Below, one piece after another: positions 48,600 to 59,534 of a stretch of DNA of 64,000 bases. Numbering within the stretch: the stretch's first letter is position 1; every line of letters starts with the position of its first letter. A program made the position numbers and the translations under genes. The notes beneath the pieces are model-generated. The model saw only the letters and a program-made list of their open reading frames with translations. It was not told the origin of the DNA and did not search any database. The DNA lies in assembly GCA_033980235.1 (NCBI GenBank), contig CM067067.1:13482401-13546400 (forward strand), read 5' to 3'. The stretch comes from Diadema setosum (lineage: Eukaryota > Echinodermata > Echinoidea > Diadematoida > Diadematidae).

Positions 48600-50680
48600 A
48601 ACGAGCTGCAGTCACATTTCTCATCAGAACAGCCGATAAACCCTGCGAATGCCAGTACTCGGATATCGCCAACGGCTCGACGACATAATAAATCGATTGA
48701 TAATGAAATTATATTACGCCAGTGTCAAGCGGAGTGTTATCACGCTGACCACGTATACGCCCAAGATTTATGGAGCTTGTCAGCCGATGGTCATTTACAA
48801 CTGGCCTTCCTGAGCAGAGGGTCAGCCGAGGAGATTGAATTTTTTGTCGCCTTCTGTTTTCATATCATATCATAACAAAACTCATCAGGAATCTTTAAAT
48901 AGATGACAGCAGCCAGTGCGCTTTCAGGCCATGCTGTCGGGCAACCATCACAACTCACCGCTTAAACACGTCTCAAACAATGCGTCATTTACTGACTAAA
49001 CATCGTCGACTATGTCATTCCTGATAATTTGCGTAGCAGCTATGAGGAGAAGTCCTAGAACTGCGAGATTCGGTCATTTTTTTTTCTCTAATTTTCGTAT
49101 CTCTCATTTTTCCTGCCTTGCACATTTTTATTCTTGTGTTTCACTCCCGCGTTTTTTTTTTCTTTTTTTTCCACGTATTAAGAATACTGGTGATCGTGTG
49201 ACATATCTGTTTCGGATCAGCGATTTTCTTCCGTGTGGAATAGACACACTTGTTCAAATTGCCGCGTTTCCCGCAATCGACACATTTGGTAAGATCCGTG
49301 CACCTCTCATAATATATATGTACATACATACATAAAGTTGAATGGATAATCGGTAACGAAAGTCGTTCGCTACAGTAGTTGTATAAGGTCATATCAGCGC
49401 AGCGAACTTAACACTTTTTCTCCATGTTGCCCCGTAGCCTAGCTTCAAGTCACATTTTCACTTGTGTGTATAGATTACATTTATAACGATGGCATTGGAC
49501 TGATAATTAACTCATCACTCGCCAAAATGTGGGTCAATATGACGATTGCATTGATGGTTACTATAGAAATGACCCCAATTTAAAAATTTGGCCTCGATTC
49601 TCTCGACAAAACGTTCAAATCTGCGAGGTTCTCATCCAACAAAGTTCTCAGGACCACGGGGCACAACCTACTTTTGCCATATTCCAAAAAGAATGCGTAT
49701 TTTCTTTCTCACCTTGGATCAAGTGCAGAGTCCAAATTACCAAGATTTTTTTTTTTCAAAAATTGAATTGTCAACTGTTTAATTATCCCGTTTCTGTACC
49801 AGTGAGCCCAAAGGCGAACACATTTTTGTCGACTCGAGAACGTACTTCCCCCGAAACTACAGACAGATAATTTTGGTCGGGATTGATGTCTTTTACACCT
49901 TCTCTTTTAAGACGAGTATGCGTAGTGACTAGTCTGCATGCGTGATCAATACCTGAAATGATTTGATTTGGTTTGTTGGTTCCCTTATCATTAACCTGGG
50001 AACCCACATGAACACGGATACATAAGTATTCTATAATAAAATGTCGTCCCATTTTTTTTCCTTCAGCAAATGTTTCAATTTCATATCGCAGAGACGATGT
50101 GGGTATTCATGGATGTACCATTCAGCCTATTTCATCAAAACTAATACGGTCGATAAATTCTTCTCCTTTTTTTTTTTATAGATAAAACACAAAAATACAG
50201 AACCCGATAAAACAAAGTTAACAAACAGTAAGTATTGGGTAGGGAGGGGCTGCGGGGGGGGGGGGGGGGTGGTTGACATAGAGGAAATCAAATCATTTAA
50301 TTCTTCATTAGAATTTGTTCCGAATATTTTATACCCGACCAAGCAGACATGCAGATCTAATCTACTTCAACCTTCATCAAAGGATGACTAATTCTGACAT
50401 TCAACAAACTTTCAAGTTTCAAGGTGTTATCCAACTACCTTAACTCATTGTGTGCTTTGGATGCCAAGTGGCAGAGAAAACCCCATAGCCTTGTACACAT
50501 CTGCCTAAAGTCAATGGCAGAGGAAAGGTGAAGTAATAAAGTGAAGCGCTTGAACCGTCACATTACAGAACAGTAGGTAAATTTGACTGTTTTTCCAGAA
50601 AAGTTTCTTCGTTTACATATCATATTTAATCTTCTGTTTGTGATCCTGTTATCAGAATTCGCGTGAAGGATTAATAATAT
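48600..50680. other. Gene-free stretch with short splice-bounded blocks
   Basis: Minus-strand microblocks at about 48954-48986 (GCG/GTGAGTTG) and, further left, 48133-48162 (CTG/GTGAGTTC) are open in one frame but only about 30 bp. T and A runs occur at 49079, 49153 and 49747, and a G14 run at about 50255-50268. No called gene. Confidence 0.35.

Positions 50681-50681
<1 letters not shown>

Positions 50682-50726
<45 letters not shown>
50682..50726. repeat. (TG)n microsatellite
   Basis: About 21 TG units followed by CGTGCGTG. Confidence 0.95.
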
Positions 50727-50728
<2 letters not shown>

Positions 50729-51160
50729 CGTGTACATGTTAAGGCGTGAGTGGCGTGCATGTGTATTGTTCTTTTTCCCCCGACAATCCTGGACCGCATG
50801 CTTTAAACCGACATCTGCGCAGTAACAACTCGAGTAACTCTCAATTAGAACCTAGCAACCATCGTGCTACGAAGGCGTAACAACCATATTATAGCAAACA
50901 GCGGGGACTCTGTTTCAAAATGTCCATTCCATAAAGTTTGCTTTAAAAAGGCGCTACTGCGTTAATGACATCATTGAATCGTGACGAAGCTGTTGTCTAT
51001 TTCTGCATATAGGTTGTTCCCTTGTAATAGGTTGCTACAATATTATTAAGTTTGCCCCCTTTTTTTCTCCCCCTGTTTGTCTCCATCCTCCCCTCCGTCT
51101 TTCATTCTCTCCCTGCTCACTCTCTCTCCCTCTCTTTCTTTCATCTCTTCGGGTTACAAG

Positions 51161-51328
51161 GCGCTAGAAGCAAGTGCGGTTAGACAAAGTACCGCAATGA
51201 CCTCAAGAGAGTCGACATCGAGTACCAATCGACATGGGCTTACACCTGCCTTTCCTGGCTTCGAAGTTTTTATTCAATTCACGAAACCTCAAGGTTTAAG
51301 CGCGCCAGAGAGGAAAGGGAAGCTATAA
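51161..51328 (+). CDS. Candidate terminal coding exon
   Basis: A very strong pyrimidine tract (CTCTCTCCCTCTCTTTC, then TTTCATCTCTTCGGGTTACAAG split across 51115-51160) precedes a plus-strand frame of about 55 codons. It reads ALEASAVRQSTAMTSRES, HGLTPAFPGFEVFIQF and KPQGLSAPERKGKL, then TAA. The composition is Ser/Thr-rich then hydrophobic, protein-like but unrecognised. AATAAA at about 51674 could be its poly(A) signal. A consensus CAG/GTAAGTAAAC at 51414-51420 would conflict with a terminal exon unless transcripts are alternative. The tract may instead simply be a (TC)n microsatellite. Confidence 0.25.
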   Translation, partial: ALEASAVRQSTAMTSRESTSSTNRHGLTPAFPGFEVFIQFTKPQGLSAPERKGKL

Positions 51329-51479
51329 ACAATCAAGTGCAATGCTCCTGATAAAAGTGTCGTTAGAACCATAAGAGGTAATAGTTCGAAGACTTTTAAT
51401 ACTATATAGCATGCTCAGGTAAGTAAACTCTATTATATCACACTTTATGATAATGATATAATGAAAATTATAGTATTTA

Positions 51480-51720
51480 GTGTTTCTATTTCAGTCATTT
51501 TAGTATTTTTTTGTACTTCATTTTGTGTTTGTTGATCCACTTTCTTGGGGCATATGCATGTATTGTTCTTTATACGCCGATTTGTATTTATACTCCAATA
51601 TTTCCAACTGATGAAATATGTTCAGTTATATCACATTTTTATGTATCCTATGTATTTTGTAATGGTTATGTGGAAATAAAGTTGAATCGAACTGAATCGA
51701 ATTTGAATATGTTGCAATCA
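51480..51720 (+). repeat. Possible LINE 3' tail
   Basis: Ends with GGAAATAAAGTTGAATCG and the near-tandem GAACTGAATCGAATTTGAAT. AATAAA followed by short AT-rich tandem units is common at LINE 3' termini. No reverse-transcriptase sequence is visible, so this is a weak structural inference. Confidence 0.3.
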
Positions 51721-52608
51721 CTCATTTACTTTGTTTTACCAAAGATGTACTAGATGAGGTACCTCCTTGGTTTTAATGAGAGCTTACGTGAAGACAATAA
51801 AGAATCTCATATAAACAGATAAGAAGATAAGGTGTATCTTGTAGGAAAACATCGCTATAATATTCGGTATACTGGGGTCTAGTTTTCCGCCTCCACCAAC
51901 CCTCTCCTCCTTTATCTTCTTCCTCCCACCACCCCCCATACACCTGTCCCCAGATCCCCTCGGTCAAGGAACGCCCTCCTGGCAACATGAGCAAGTGATG
52001 GGATGGTGATTAACCAATCTTCCCCGGCTCCCTGGAGATTAAGCGGAGATGTCACGAGACAAGAGGTTCACACCCCTCTTTCAAGAGCTTCACACTTCTT
52101 TGACAGGCAGGAAAAGAATCTTTGCAGTCCTGTTTATTTCATCTAACTCTTCACTGATCTTCAGCAGCTTTATCTTAGGTGGCGTTGGTGAGGGATATTT
52201 TTCTCTTATTCCGCGTGCATATTTGCAACTATGCGGCTAAACCAGAATGCACTTTCCAAACAGTTGTCAAATGCAAACAAGACAGCTCTTCCCACTTGTA
52301 TCTGATCGATCCTTTTGGCTAACTCGGATCCCTTGTCTATAAACTCAAATCAGTGAAACATGATGAATAAAAAAACATCGTAAGTCCTAAATTTAAAATA
52401 CTCGAGCAAATATAATGTCGTCTTTCCAAAATCGACACTTTTAGTTCCCATTCCGAAATCATTTACTTGCAATACAATACATCATGTAACACGGTACATC
52501 TTTTTCTTTTTTTTTTTGGGGGGGGGGATGGGGGAGGCTGTCATGAAACGTATTTTGCTATCTTGCTGTCTCACTCTAGCATTTACCTCCTGCAAATGTC
52601 TTCCGTTA

Positions 52609-52949
52609 TGCCCCCATTCCACAGAGACTTTTTTTCTCATCCGTCACTCCTCGGAAACAAATTTTGTTACTTCCAGCCACTCACAGAAGTGTTTCGGATC
52701 GCAGTCCGATGACTCCGACTTGGTTTGTTGACTATCAGGTGAGTGTCAGACATGTCGCGGGTGATCCTCATCGGACAACTTTGCCTCATCGGATCACCGC
52801 CCGACATGTCTGACACTGACCTGATAGTCGACCAACACATTCGGATTCATCGGACTGCAATCCGATACACTTTGGTGGCTGGCCGGAAACGATTAAACTT
52901 TGCTTCTGATGAGTGATCAATGAGAGAATATCTCTGTGGAATGGGGGTA
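52609..52949. mobile_element. Fold-back element with mirrored coding traces
   Basis: Arms of about 160 bp (52609-52767 and 52788-52949) are inverted copies: CCCCCATTCCACAGAGA, TCGGATCGCAGTCCGATGA, GACTATCAGGTGAGTGTCAG and ACATGTCGCGGGTGATCC recur mirrored around a loop of about 20 bp. Translated outward to inward, each arm gives a related peptide: HSQKCFGSQSDDSDLVC on plus and PPKCIGLQSDESECVG then SGQCQTC on minus. The arms therefore seem to derive from a once-coding segment. Confidence 0.7.
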
Positions 52950-53100
52950 TTGCACCCAATACCACTCGTCTCCTTTTCCTCCTGTTTTCGGAGTCCCCCT
53001 CCTCTTTAACCAGATCGCGGTTCATGATGATGGCATGCCTTTGCAGTTGTATATTATACTCGGTGAGTAATTCTTCGCTACGTAACTGGCGATTAAACAC
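52950..53100 (-). pseudogene. Probable transposon-derived coding relic, product unknown
   Basis: The minus-strand frame entering the right arm of the fold-back reads FNRQLRSEELLTEYNIQL, RHAIIMNRDLVKEEG and ENRRKRRRVVL. It is highly charged, with an acidic/basic tract like the N-terminal region of some domesticated or PIF/Harbinger-type transposon proteins. That resemblance is general, not an identification. It starts just after AATCGCCAG, a possible 3' splice site, and runs unbroken into the fold-back down to about 52786 (104 codons in all). Confidence 0.4.
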
Positions 53101-53109
53101 AATCCTAAC

Positions 53110-53957
53110 TTCTCAACTTACATCCTTAATCGGTTGCATATTCATTTCTTTTCAAATGTCTAACATTAACAACTGTACAGATTTCTCACATACGCACACA
53201 CTCACGCACGCACGTACTCTATCCCCGTCCATCTTTCCCTCTTTTGATTTTTTTCGCCCCTCCCCCCCCCCCCTGTCGCTCACAGAATAATTTCTTCTTC
53301 CTTTTTTTTTTGCAAGTTTTGTTGATGAAACTTTAATCATTTCCCTTGTTCGTGTTTCACATTCATTCTGCATGAGATGTTGCCACATTATTCATATATT
53401 ACATCATGAAAATAACAATCGTATTTCACAGTCGAACAAATTGCTGGTTAATTTACGCTGATATGATATATCCTTTCAGTGATTTTTTTTCTTGTGTGTG
53501 TGTGTGTGCTTGAATGTGTGTTGTGTTGTTGTTGTTTTTAGGTATCGTTATGATTTTTCGACTTTCGGTGTGATTCCTTTCAAGTAGACACACAAATGTG
53601 CTTTAATGATTCTGATATGATGCTCGTCCCACTTTTCACACTAGTCTACGTAAACATCGAGTCGGTTCCACTGTATTTCTTCAGCATTTTTACTTAAATT
53701 TCAACTGTTATAAGATTAACCCTTATACCTTATGTTAATAACATATCATCGTACATCCAAGCTGGATATCATGTATAATTTGACTTTTTTTACATGCCAT
53801 GCATTTTCATTAAAAAAAAACCGACAATGAATTGGAATTAAGTGATCTGATATTGACTATCGTTGATCTCAGTCAATGAAGCTGTTCATAATTATGTCGA
53901 TGTGATGACAAACCAAACCTACAGAGAAAGAAAGAAAGAAACACTACATCTCTCTCT

Positions 53958-53958
<1 letters not shown>
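53110..53958. other. Spacer, no gene seen
   Basis: A C11 run near 53262-53272, short TG tracts near 53494, otherwise AT-rich sequence. Confidence 0.4.

Positions 53959-53959
<1 letters not shown>

Positions 53960-54039
<80 letters not shown>
53960..54039. repeat. Long (TA)n microsatellite
   Basis: About 40 TA units with one CATA interruption at 54010. Confidence 0.95.
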
Positions 54040-54043
<4 letters not shown>

Positions 54044-54094
54044 TGATGATGCTGATATTCCTACCGTACGCCTCTGTCATCTTAAATGAAATTA

Positions 54095-54555
54095 TAGTTG
54101 AGACAAGGTAGATAACAGAAGGTGTCGCATAAAACCGGCAGAGTTGTGAAGCTTTCGACCGTGGTCTTCCTCAGCTTTAATATCTGTTTGTGAAACGAAT
54201 TATATGTTTTTGAGAATAACAATTCTGGAGTCATAAACACAATATATCAAATATAAGTTGAGCATGAGTTAATAGTTACATGGCATACTTGGCAATATGT
54301 TTTGGCACTTTGCAACACATTCAACAATGTGTAACTGTAAATAAAGCATATAGTGAGTATATGTAGCATACAAACATATCATACAATAAAAGTTATCAAA
54401 CATATATCGTAAATAAACTAAATAAAATAATTACCTGCTAAGCAGACGTTTGAGTTGCCTGGATGTCTTGTGGCTGTCCAGTGGCGGGATGTGAGTGTTC
54501 ATGTGATGTTGGGGGAAGGTTTGTGTGCATCTTCTGTTATCTACCTTGTCTCAAC

Positions 54556-54557
<2 letters not shown>
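54095..54557 (-). mobile_element. Inverted-repeat-bounded segment, Penelope-like element end suspected
   Basis: A perfect 27-bp inverted repeat bounds the segment: TAGTTGAGACAAGG plus TAGATAACAGAAG at 54095-54121, and its complement at 54531-54557. Inside, the minus strand carries AGCTGAGGAAGACCACGGTC then GAAAGCTTCACAACTC, a word pattern like that in terminal regions of Penelope-like retroelements. A minus-strand GC-richer part at 54430-54530 includes an open stretch (HKTSRQLKRLLSR) that could be the last codons of its polymerase. No reverse transcriptase or GIY-YIG motif is seen, so this would be a 5'-truncated copy. (TA)n arrays lie on both sides. Confidence 0.5.
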
Positions 54558-54607
<50 letters not shown>

Positions 54608-54612
54608 TATAT
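54558..54612. repeat. (TA)n microsatellite with GTATA interruptions
   Basis: TA units directly abutting the right inverted repeat. Confidence 0.93.
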
Positions 54613-55082
54613 CATATGCATATCGATCATTCTATATCTTCCTTTCTCAGAAGTTCCAATGCGAGATGAACACCACTCAATTTGTCATTCTTAACCGCTC
54701 TTTCAGCCTAATCAAACTGTGGAAATGGCCTTCCTAAACATTTTTTTTTTTCTAACTGCCCCCATCAATTAGCGTCGGCAAACAACCGATGATGGCCTGA
54801 TTAAAGCACGACTAAAACTTTTCAATTTCGGGAGAGCCATTACAGCGCTTTACCGCACCGACGAGAAAGTAAATGATGCAGACCCTGTTTCCTCTTCGTA
54901 CCTTAAGTTAAATTGCATCAGTCGCTGGTTTGTACAACAAATGATGATTTTGTGTTAGATGTAATTATGTTCTATATACTTTATAACATATCGTACCTGC
55001 ATAATTATCATCTATGTACGCATACAGCATATGAGCACACCTCACACTAACTCACTTAGAAATGTATAATTGACATATGCAA

Positions 55083-55112
55083 GCGCACACACAAACACAC
55101 ATACTCACACAC

Positions 55113-55183
<71 letters not shown>

Positions 55184-55208
55184 AGTGTGTGTGTTTGTGT
55201 GTGTATAT
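55083..55208. repeat. Palindromic (CA)n-(TA)n-(TG)n microsatellite
   Basis: CA units, a TA core at about 55118-55156, then TG units. The interruptions are mirrored: CACAAACACAC and ACTCACAC on the left, GTGTGAGT and GTGTTTGTGTG on the right. The whole block could therefore fold as one hairpin of about 60 bp per arm. Confidence 0.9.
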
Positions 55209-56654
55209 GCTGCGTCATCACAAAAGCCATATAATGGCGGGAATCTTAGGTGTTTTTTTTTTAGCAAATCTGATTTTTTTTTAGATGCTAAGCTTTAAAC
55301 TTATGATTTGCCCTACTTCATCACAGGGAAATATCTTTTAAGAAGAATTCAAAATTACAAAACTGTAAAGGTTGTACATTGCCAAAGTAGACTTTACTTT
55401 TTCTTCCTTTTTATTATCTCCAACATTATACTGGTTACGTGATGACGCACCACAATATGTTATATATTTTTTTGTGTACTTTGTACTTCTCCTCCATGAC
55501 TTACTTTACGGATAATTCGTGATTTTCTCAGCCTGGGAAAATTATTTCTTCCATGCCGGGTGACATAAAACATTCCCTTCTAGGGCCACCAAGTATAGAA
55601 GGTGTACATTATGTCCCTTAGCCATACATCATATTCACACGAGGTGGTACTTCCTTTTATTTCCATTTAGCCGTTGTATATTGCTTCCATTTCAGAAGTT
55701 GATTTATTAGTATAGACATACAAGAAACAAAATGCATTCATGCACTGCTTGCAGAAAATTTCCCAAATAGCATATCAGGGAAAATCATGATGTATAACTA
55801 ATGCAATATTTCTCCAGAAAAAAAGTAGGTCTATGAATATGTTGAAAACCCTCACCCATCATTGTCAATCTATTCCATAATTAAAGTATATAGGTACTGC
55901 ATTTATTCACTTGTATGTACCTGCAAAGTGAGAATGCCTGCATTCATGTCTACGACAAATTTATCGCGAAAAAGCCGCCTATCTGCCATGTTGCATTTTT
56001 GATTATGGATTACTGTTATCACATGAGACCAATGCTTTCCTTGCTTGCTACACGGAGAAAAAGAGAGAGGAAGGAGAGAAGGAATCGTGTATTGCTGTGT
56101 GTGTGTTTTGTTGTTGTTGTTGATTTTTTACTTCCAACCAGCTAATTTGTAATTGCTTCGGATGAGTCGTGCGTACAAACCCTTCAATGGAGCAAACGTA
56201 GCGAGTGATTATCTGATAATGTCGTTTGCATTCAAGCACTGTGTACAGTTGCAGGGGCCCTAGGTAAATGTCCATTGTTAGCCTGCAAGCTTCCACTATC
56301 TCCCCATTTGTGAAGGAGTTTATGATTGGTCATTGCGATTTAAATGGGTAATATTTCTGACGGTATTCCGGTATCTTACTGGGAAGAAAAAAAATATATA
56401 TATATATTCCGTTAAATTCCATAAGTTGTGTCAGGTACGCACTATTACCGTGAAGGAAATAATCACAATATCAGCCTGTAAAATTTCATGCGATGAAATT
56501 CAAACAACAATGACCAAGCAAACAAAAATTGTACGTTATAGCCATCACAGTAAAGATGGGCTTTCAATCTTATCTCACACAATGTATTAAATGATCTTTT
56601 TTTTTCCTTTGCAGACGCAGCATAGACCTAATATCACAATTTCAAGCTCTAAAG

Positions 56655-56656
<2 letters not shown>
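55209..56656. other. Gene-free stretch
   Basis: AT-rich with a (TTG)n tract at about 56108-56121. The plus frame at 55915-56145 lacks splice signals. Confidence 0.4.

Positions 56657-56714
<58 letters not shown>
56657..56714. repeat. (TA)n microsatellite
   Basis: About 28 TA units, then GTATATATTAC. Confidence 0.95.
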
Positions 56715-56722
<8 letters not shown>

Positions 56723-57257
56723 TACTGTAAGTTGAATAGAATATCAATATTTACATCTTTATAACATAGTTATGGCTTGCAACAGCGACAGCGCTGTTCA
56801 AAAAATTTGCATAATCTTCGACAAGTTTCTACCCATATGCTCAATCAGTCAATGACAACTGAAAACTGCTGTAGGAGTATGATTGTCTTGGTCATTTAAT
56901 CCCACATGCCAAAACTTAGATAAATCTGTGCTGTTTCACGCTGGAAAAAGCCCATCATGTACTGCCTATACACAGACTCAGTAAAAACGGGAAATTACGT
57001 TTTTAAAGTTCCACACTGATTCAGTCAGTGACAACGAATAACAAACATAATTTTCATCAGCTTAACAATGTACCACTATCAATGGAATATAGATGTTAAA
57101 GACATAGATATATATAAAAATAAAATCCAGTTTTGGAAATCATATAATATACACGTATGTATTTATACAGATGTATAAAAATGATGAAGTCATCGCCATT
57201 TTTATACATCCTCCTACACGGTGTGAGCATGAACTAATATTATAATTTGATTTCAGC

Positions 57258-57302
57258 TTCTTTGCAATGCCTCAAGTAGAACTTGGTTGGAAGGGAGAAT
57301 CG
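57258..57302 (+). CDS. Candidate short exon (45 bp)
   Basis: Plus strand: TAATTTGATTTCAG, a 45-bp block, then ATC/GTAAGTTTGC, nearly ideal splice signals. Two frames are open: FFAMPQVELGWKGE (with one leading and two trailing bases) and LLCNASSRTWLEGRI in phase 0. The block is short, so openness is weak support, but the splice pair is among the best on the plus strand. No neighbours were found to chain it to. Confidence 0.25.
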
Positions 57303-57309
57303 TAAGTTT

Positions 57310-59498
57310 GCTTAGCATTGCAACACCGAGTTGGATTATTAGTTTGTTTGTTTGTTTTTTCTCTTTAGTACATGCTCAATTAAGTTCTATCTTTACTGAA
57401 GTTCCAACGTAAAGAAACACAAAAGAGAATAATTTATTGTCATAGGTCAATCGAAAGAAGACTCATGCACGATGCATTTTTTTTTAATTCACTTCACGTG
57501 TTATTCTTCATTGTTAATTTTCAAGCACCTTTTTTTTTACCACATGTTTACTTTCACAGAGTAATTAAACATTAACAGTTGCGATGGTTCGAAGCCCCCA
57601 TTTAGTTTGAAAACGATAAAAAATATATTTGTTTTGGCCTGTTATGACCTTGTATCTCCGTCAAACTTGCGATTAAGCCACCTATAAGATTCCGTTATCA
57701 GATTTTTCGTCTTAATTTATGACTTTTTTTTTTCTCTCTCTCTCTATCTCGGGATCTGGATGACTTTAACAAAGTTTCAATGAAAACCATCAAAAATTTA
57801 TTCAGAGATCTAAAACATTTTTATGGTGTTTTTTTTTTTTTCGTTGCTTTAAGACCAATCTCAAGAAAAGTAAAGCCATCTGCGGGGAAATACCACCTTT
57901 GTGACAAATCATCAGAAACAAAACCAAAAAGTCGTATCATATTACAGTGTCGTCGTCATGATCACTGTACCTTTAGATCTTGTCGATGTAAATTTCATGA
58001 TGATCCAAGCCATTCTGCCATTAGGGGAGCGCCATCTTGACACTGGTCACAGCTATTGCGGAGGGAAGTTCAAAGGACTGCGATAGGTTTTCCAATTATT
58101 ATTATCTTTTTTTTTTACTAACTGTCGAACAAGGCTATGTTTACCTATTTAGCCGTGCCTCTCCCGCATCTCGCATCATTGGCCCAAAATTGATTCATGT
58201 ACCTGCTAAAACGCGGAGTAGTACCAGCTATTAAGACGCCATCGGTAAGACGCGGTGGTCGCGAGTCAGACGTGACTAACTTGGAGGGTCTGACATTGCA
58301 GTGAGTTTTGGGTTTTCACCAGCATTCATGAAAACCTTTGCTGCTGTTCAGAAACCTGATACACACCCCCATATAACCATGCTTTTTGTGAAATACTTAG
58401 TATTTTCTTTCACTTGCGTTTTTGGTTGGACTAGCACAGTTCTTAACAATTGCCCAGGTGTACTGGCATACGATTAAAACGCGTCTGTTCTTACCTCCAG
58501 AAAAGAGTCTTAAAATGCTCAGCTTCAGTCAAAAATCGACTCCGATTCTTCTTACTTTATGAAACACTTGAGCAGTATTAATACCTTATTCTAAATCATT
58601 ATTTTTTTATTTTGTAAAGAACGTTAACGAAATCATTTAATCTGCCTTACTCTCATAAAATTCATAATCGTAGCTCAACGAATAAAATTGCTCCCACGTA
58701 CAAATGTATATATTCTTCCATCACGAGCTATTGCAACACCTATTTATACTGCCCTGAGGTAGAGTAGGTAGCGGTAGTGTTCTGAGCTTAAGAGGATTGC
58801 TTTTAAAGTGTTTGAGGAAAAGCTTCCTCTGAGGACGGATGAGTAGCTTTAGGACAAAGGCATAAAATCTTCTAAGACTTTACCGTACATTTGTCGTTTC
58901 TATGATGTTGCCAATATCGCCGCGCTCCTTTTATTTCCTTTTGGAATTTGTTCCTCCTGTGATTATCCCTAGCTGCAAATGCTTTGACGCGCAGGATAAA
59001 TTGAGGTGAATATATTTGTAAAAGTCTCAATCATAAAAGACTTAGTGTGTCCTGCATTTTTACTCTTTTAACAAATTCAATATGATACACGGTATAATCT
59101 CTGGGGGAAAGATATACCAGAGAGTTTGTGTGAGTGGGTGAGAACACTGTATTATACAATACTTCCACGCTGAAACTAAGAAACGCTTAAAAGGAATATG
59201 TTAATGAGGTTAAGCAATACAATACAATATAATACAACTTAAAAAGTTATATCAGTTTCAATATGCACGTACAGTTTATGTAAAAGAGCTGTTTTGTTTA
59301 TTTTTCCCTAAATAAATGAAATCACACATTTAATACAAGACAATTCAAAATGAGCATGGCAGTGATAATACATTCACATTTTATTCATCATTTTTAATAT
59401 GATTGAAAGATAAAAGTTCGACGCACACTGATTCCAAATCAGGGTGCTTCCCACTCATCATTTGACTTACACCCTACTTAGTTTGTGGGTGCTTTCTA

Positions 59499-59534
<36 letters not shown>

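Noticed and set aside
58150..58232. Minus-strand open block ending at GTAAACAT
   Set aside because: The open frame ends in TAG exactly at the proposed splice edge, and the 3' splice site is poor.
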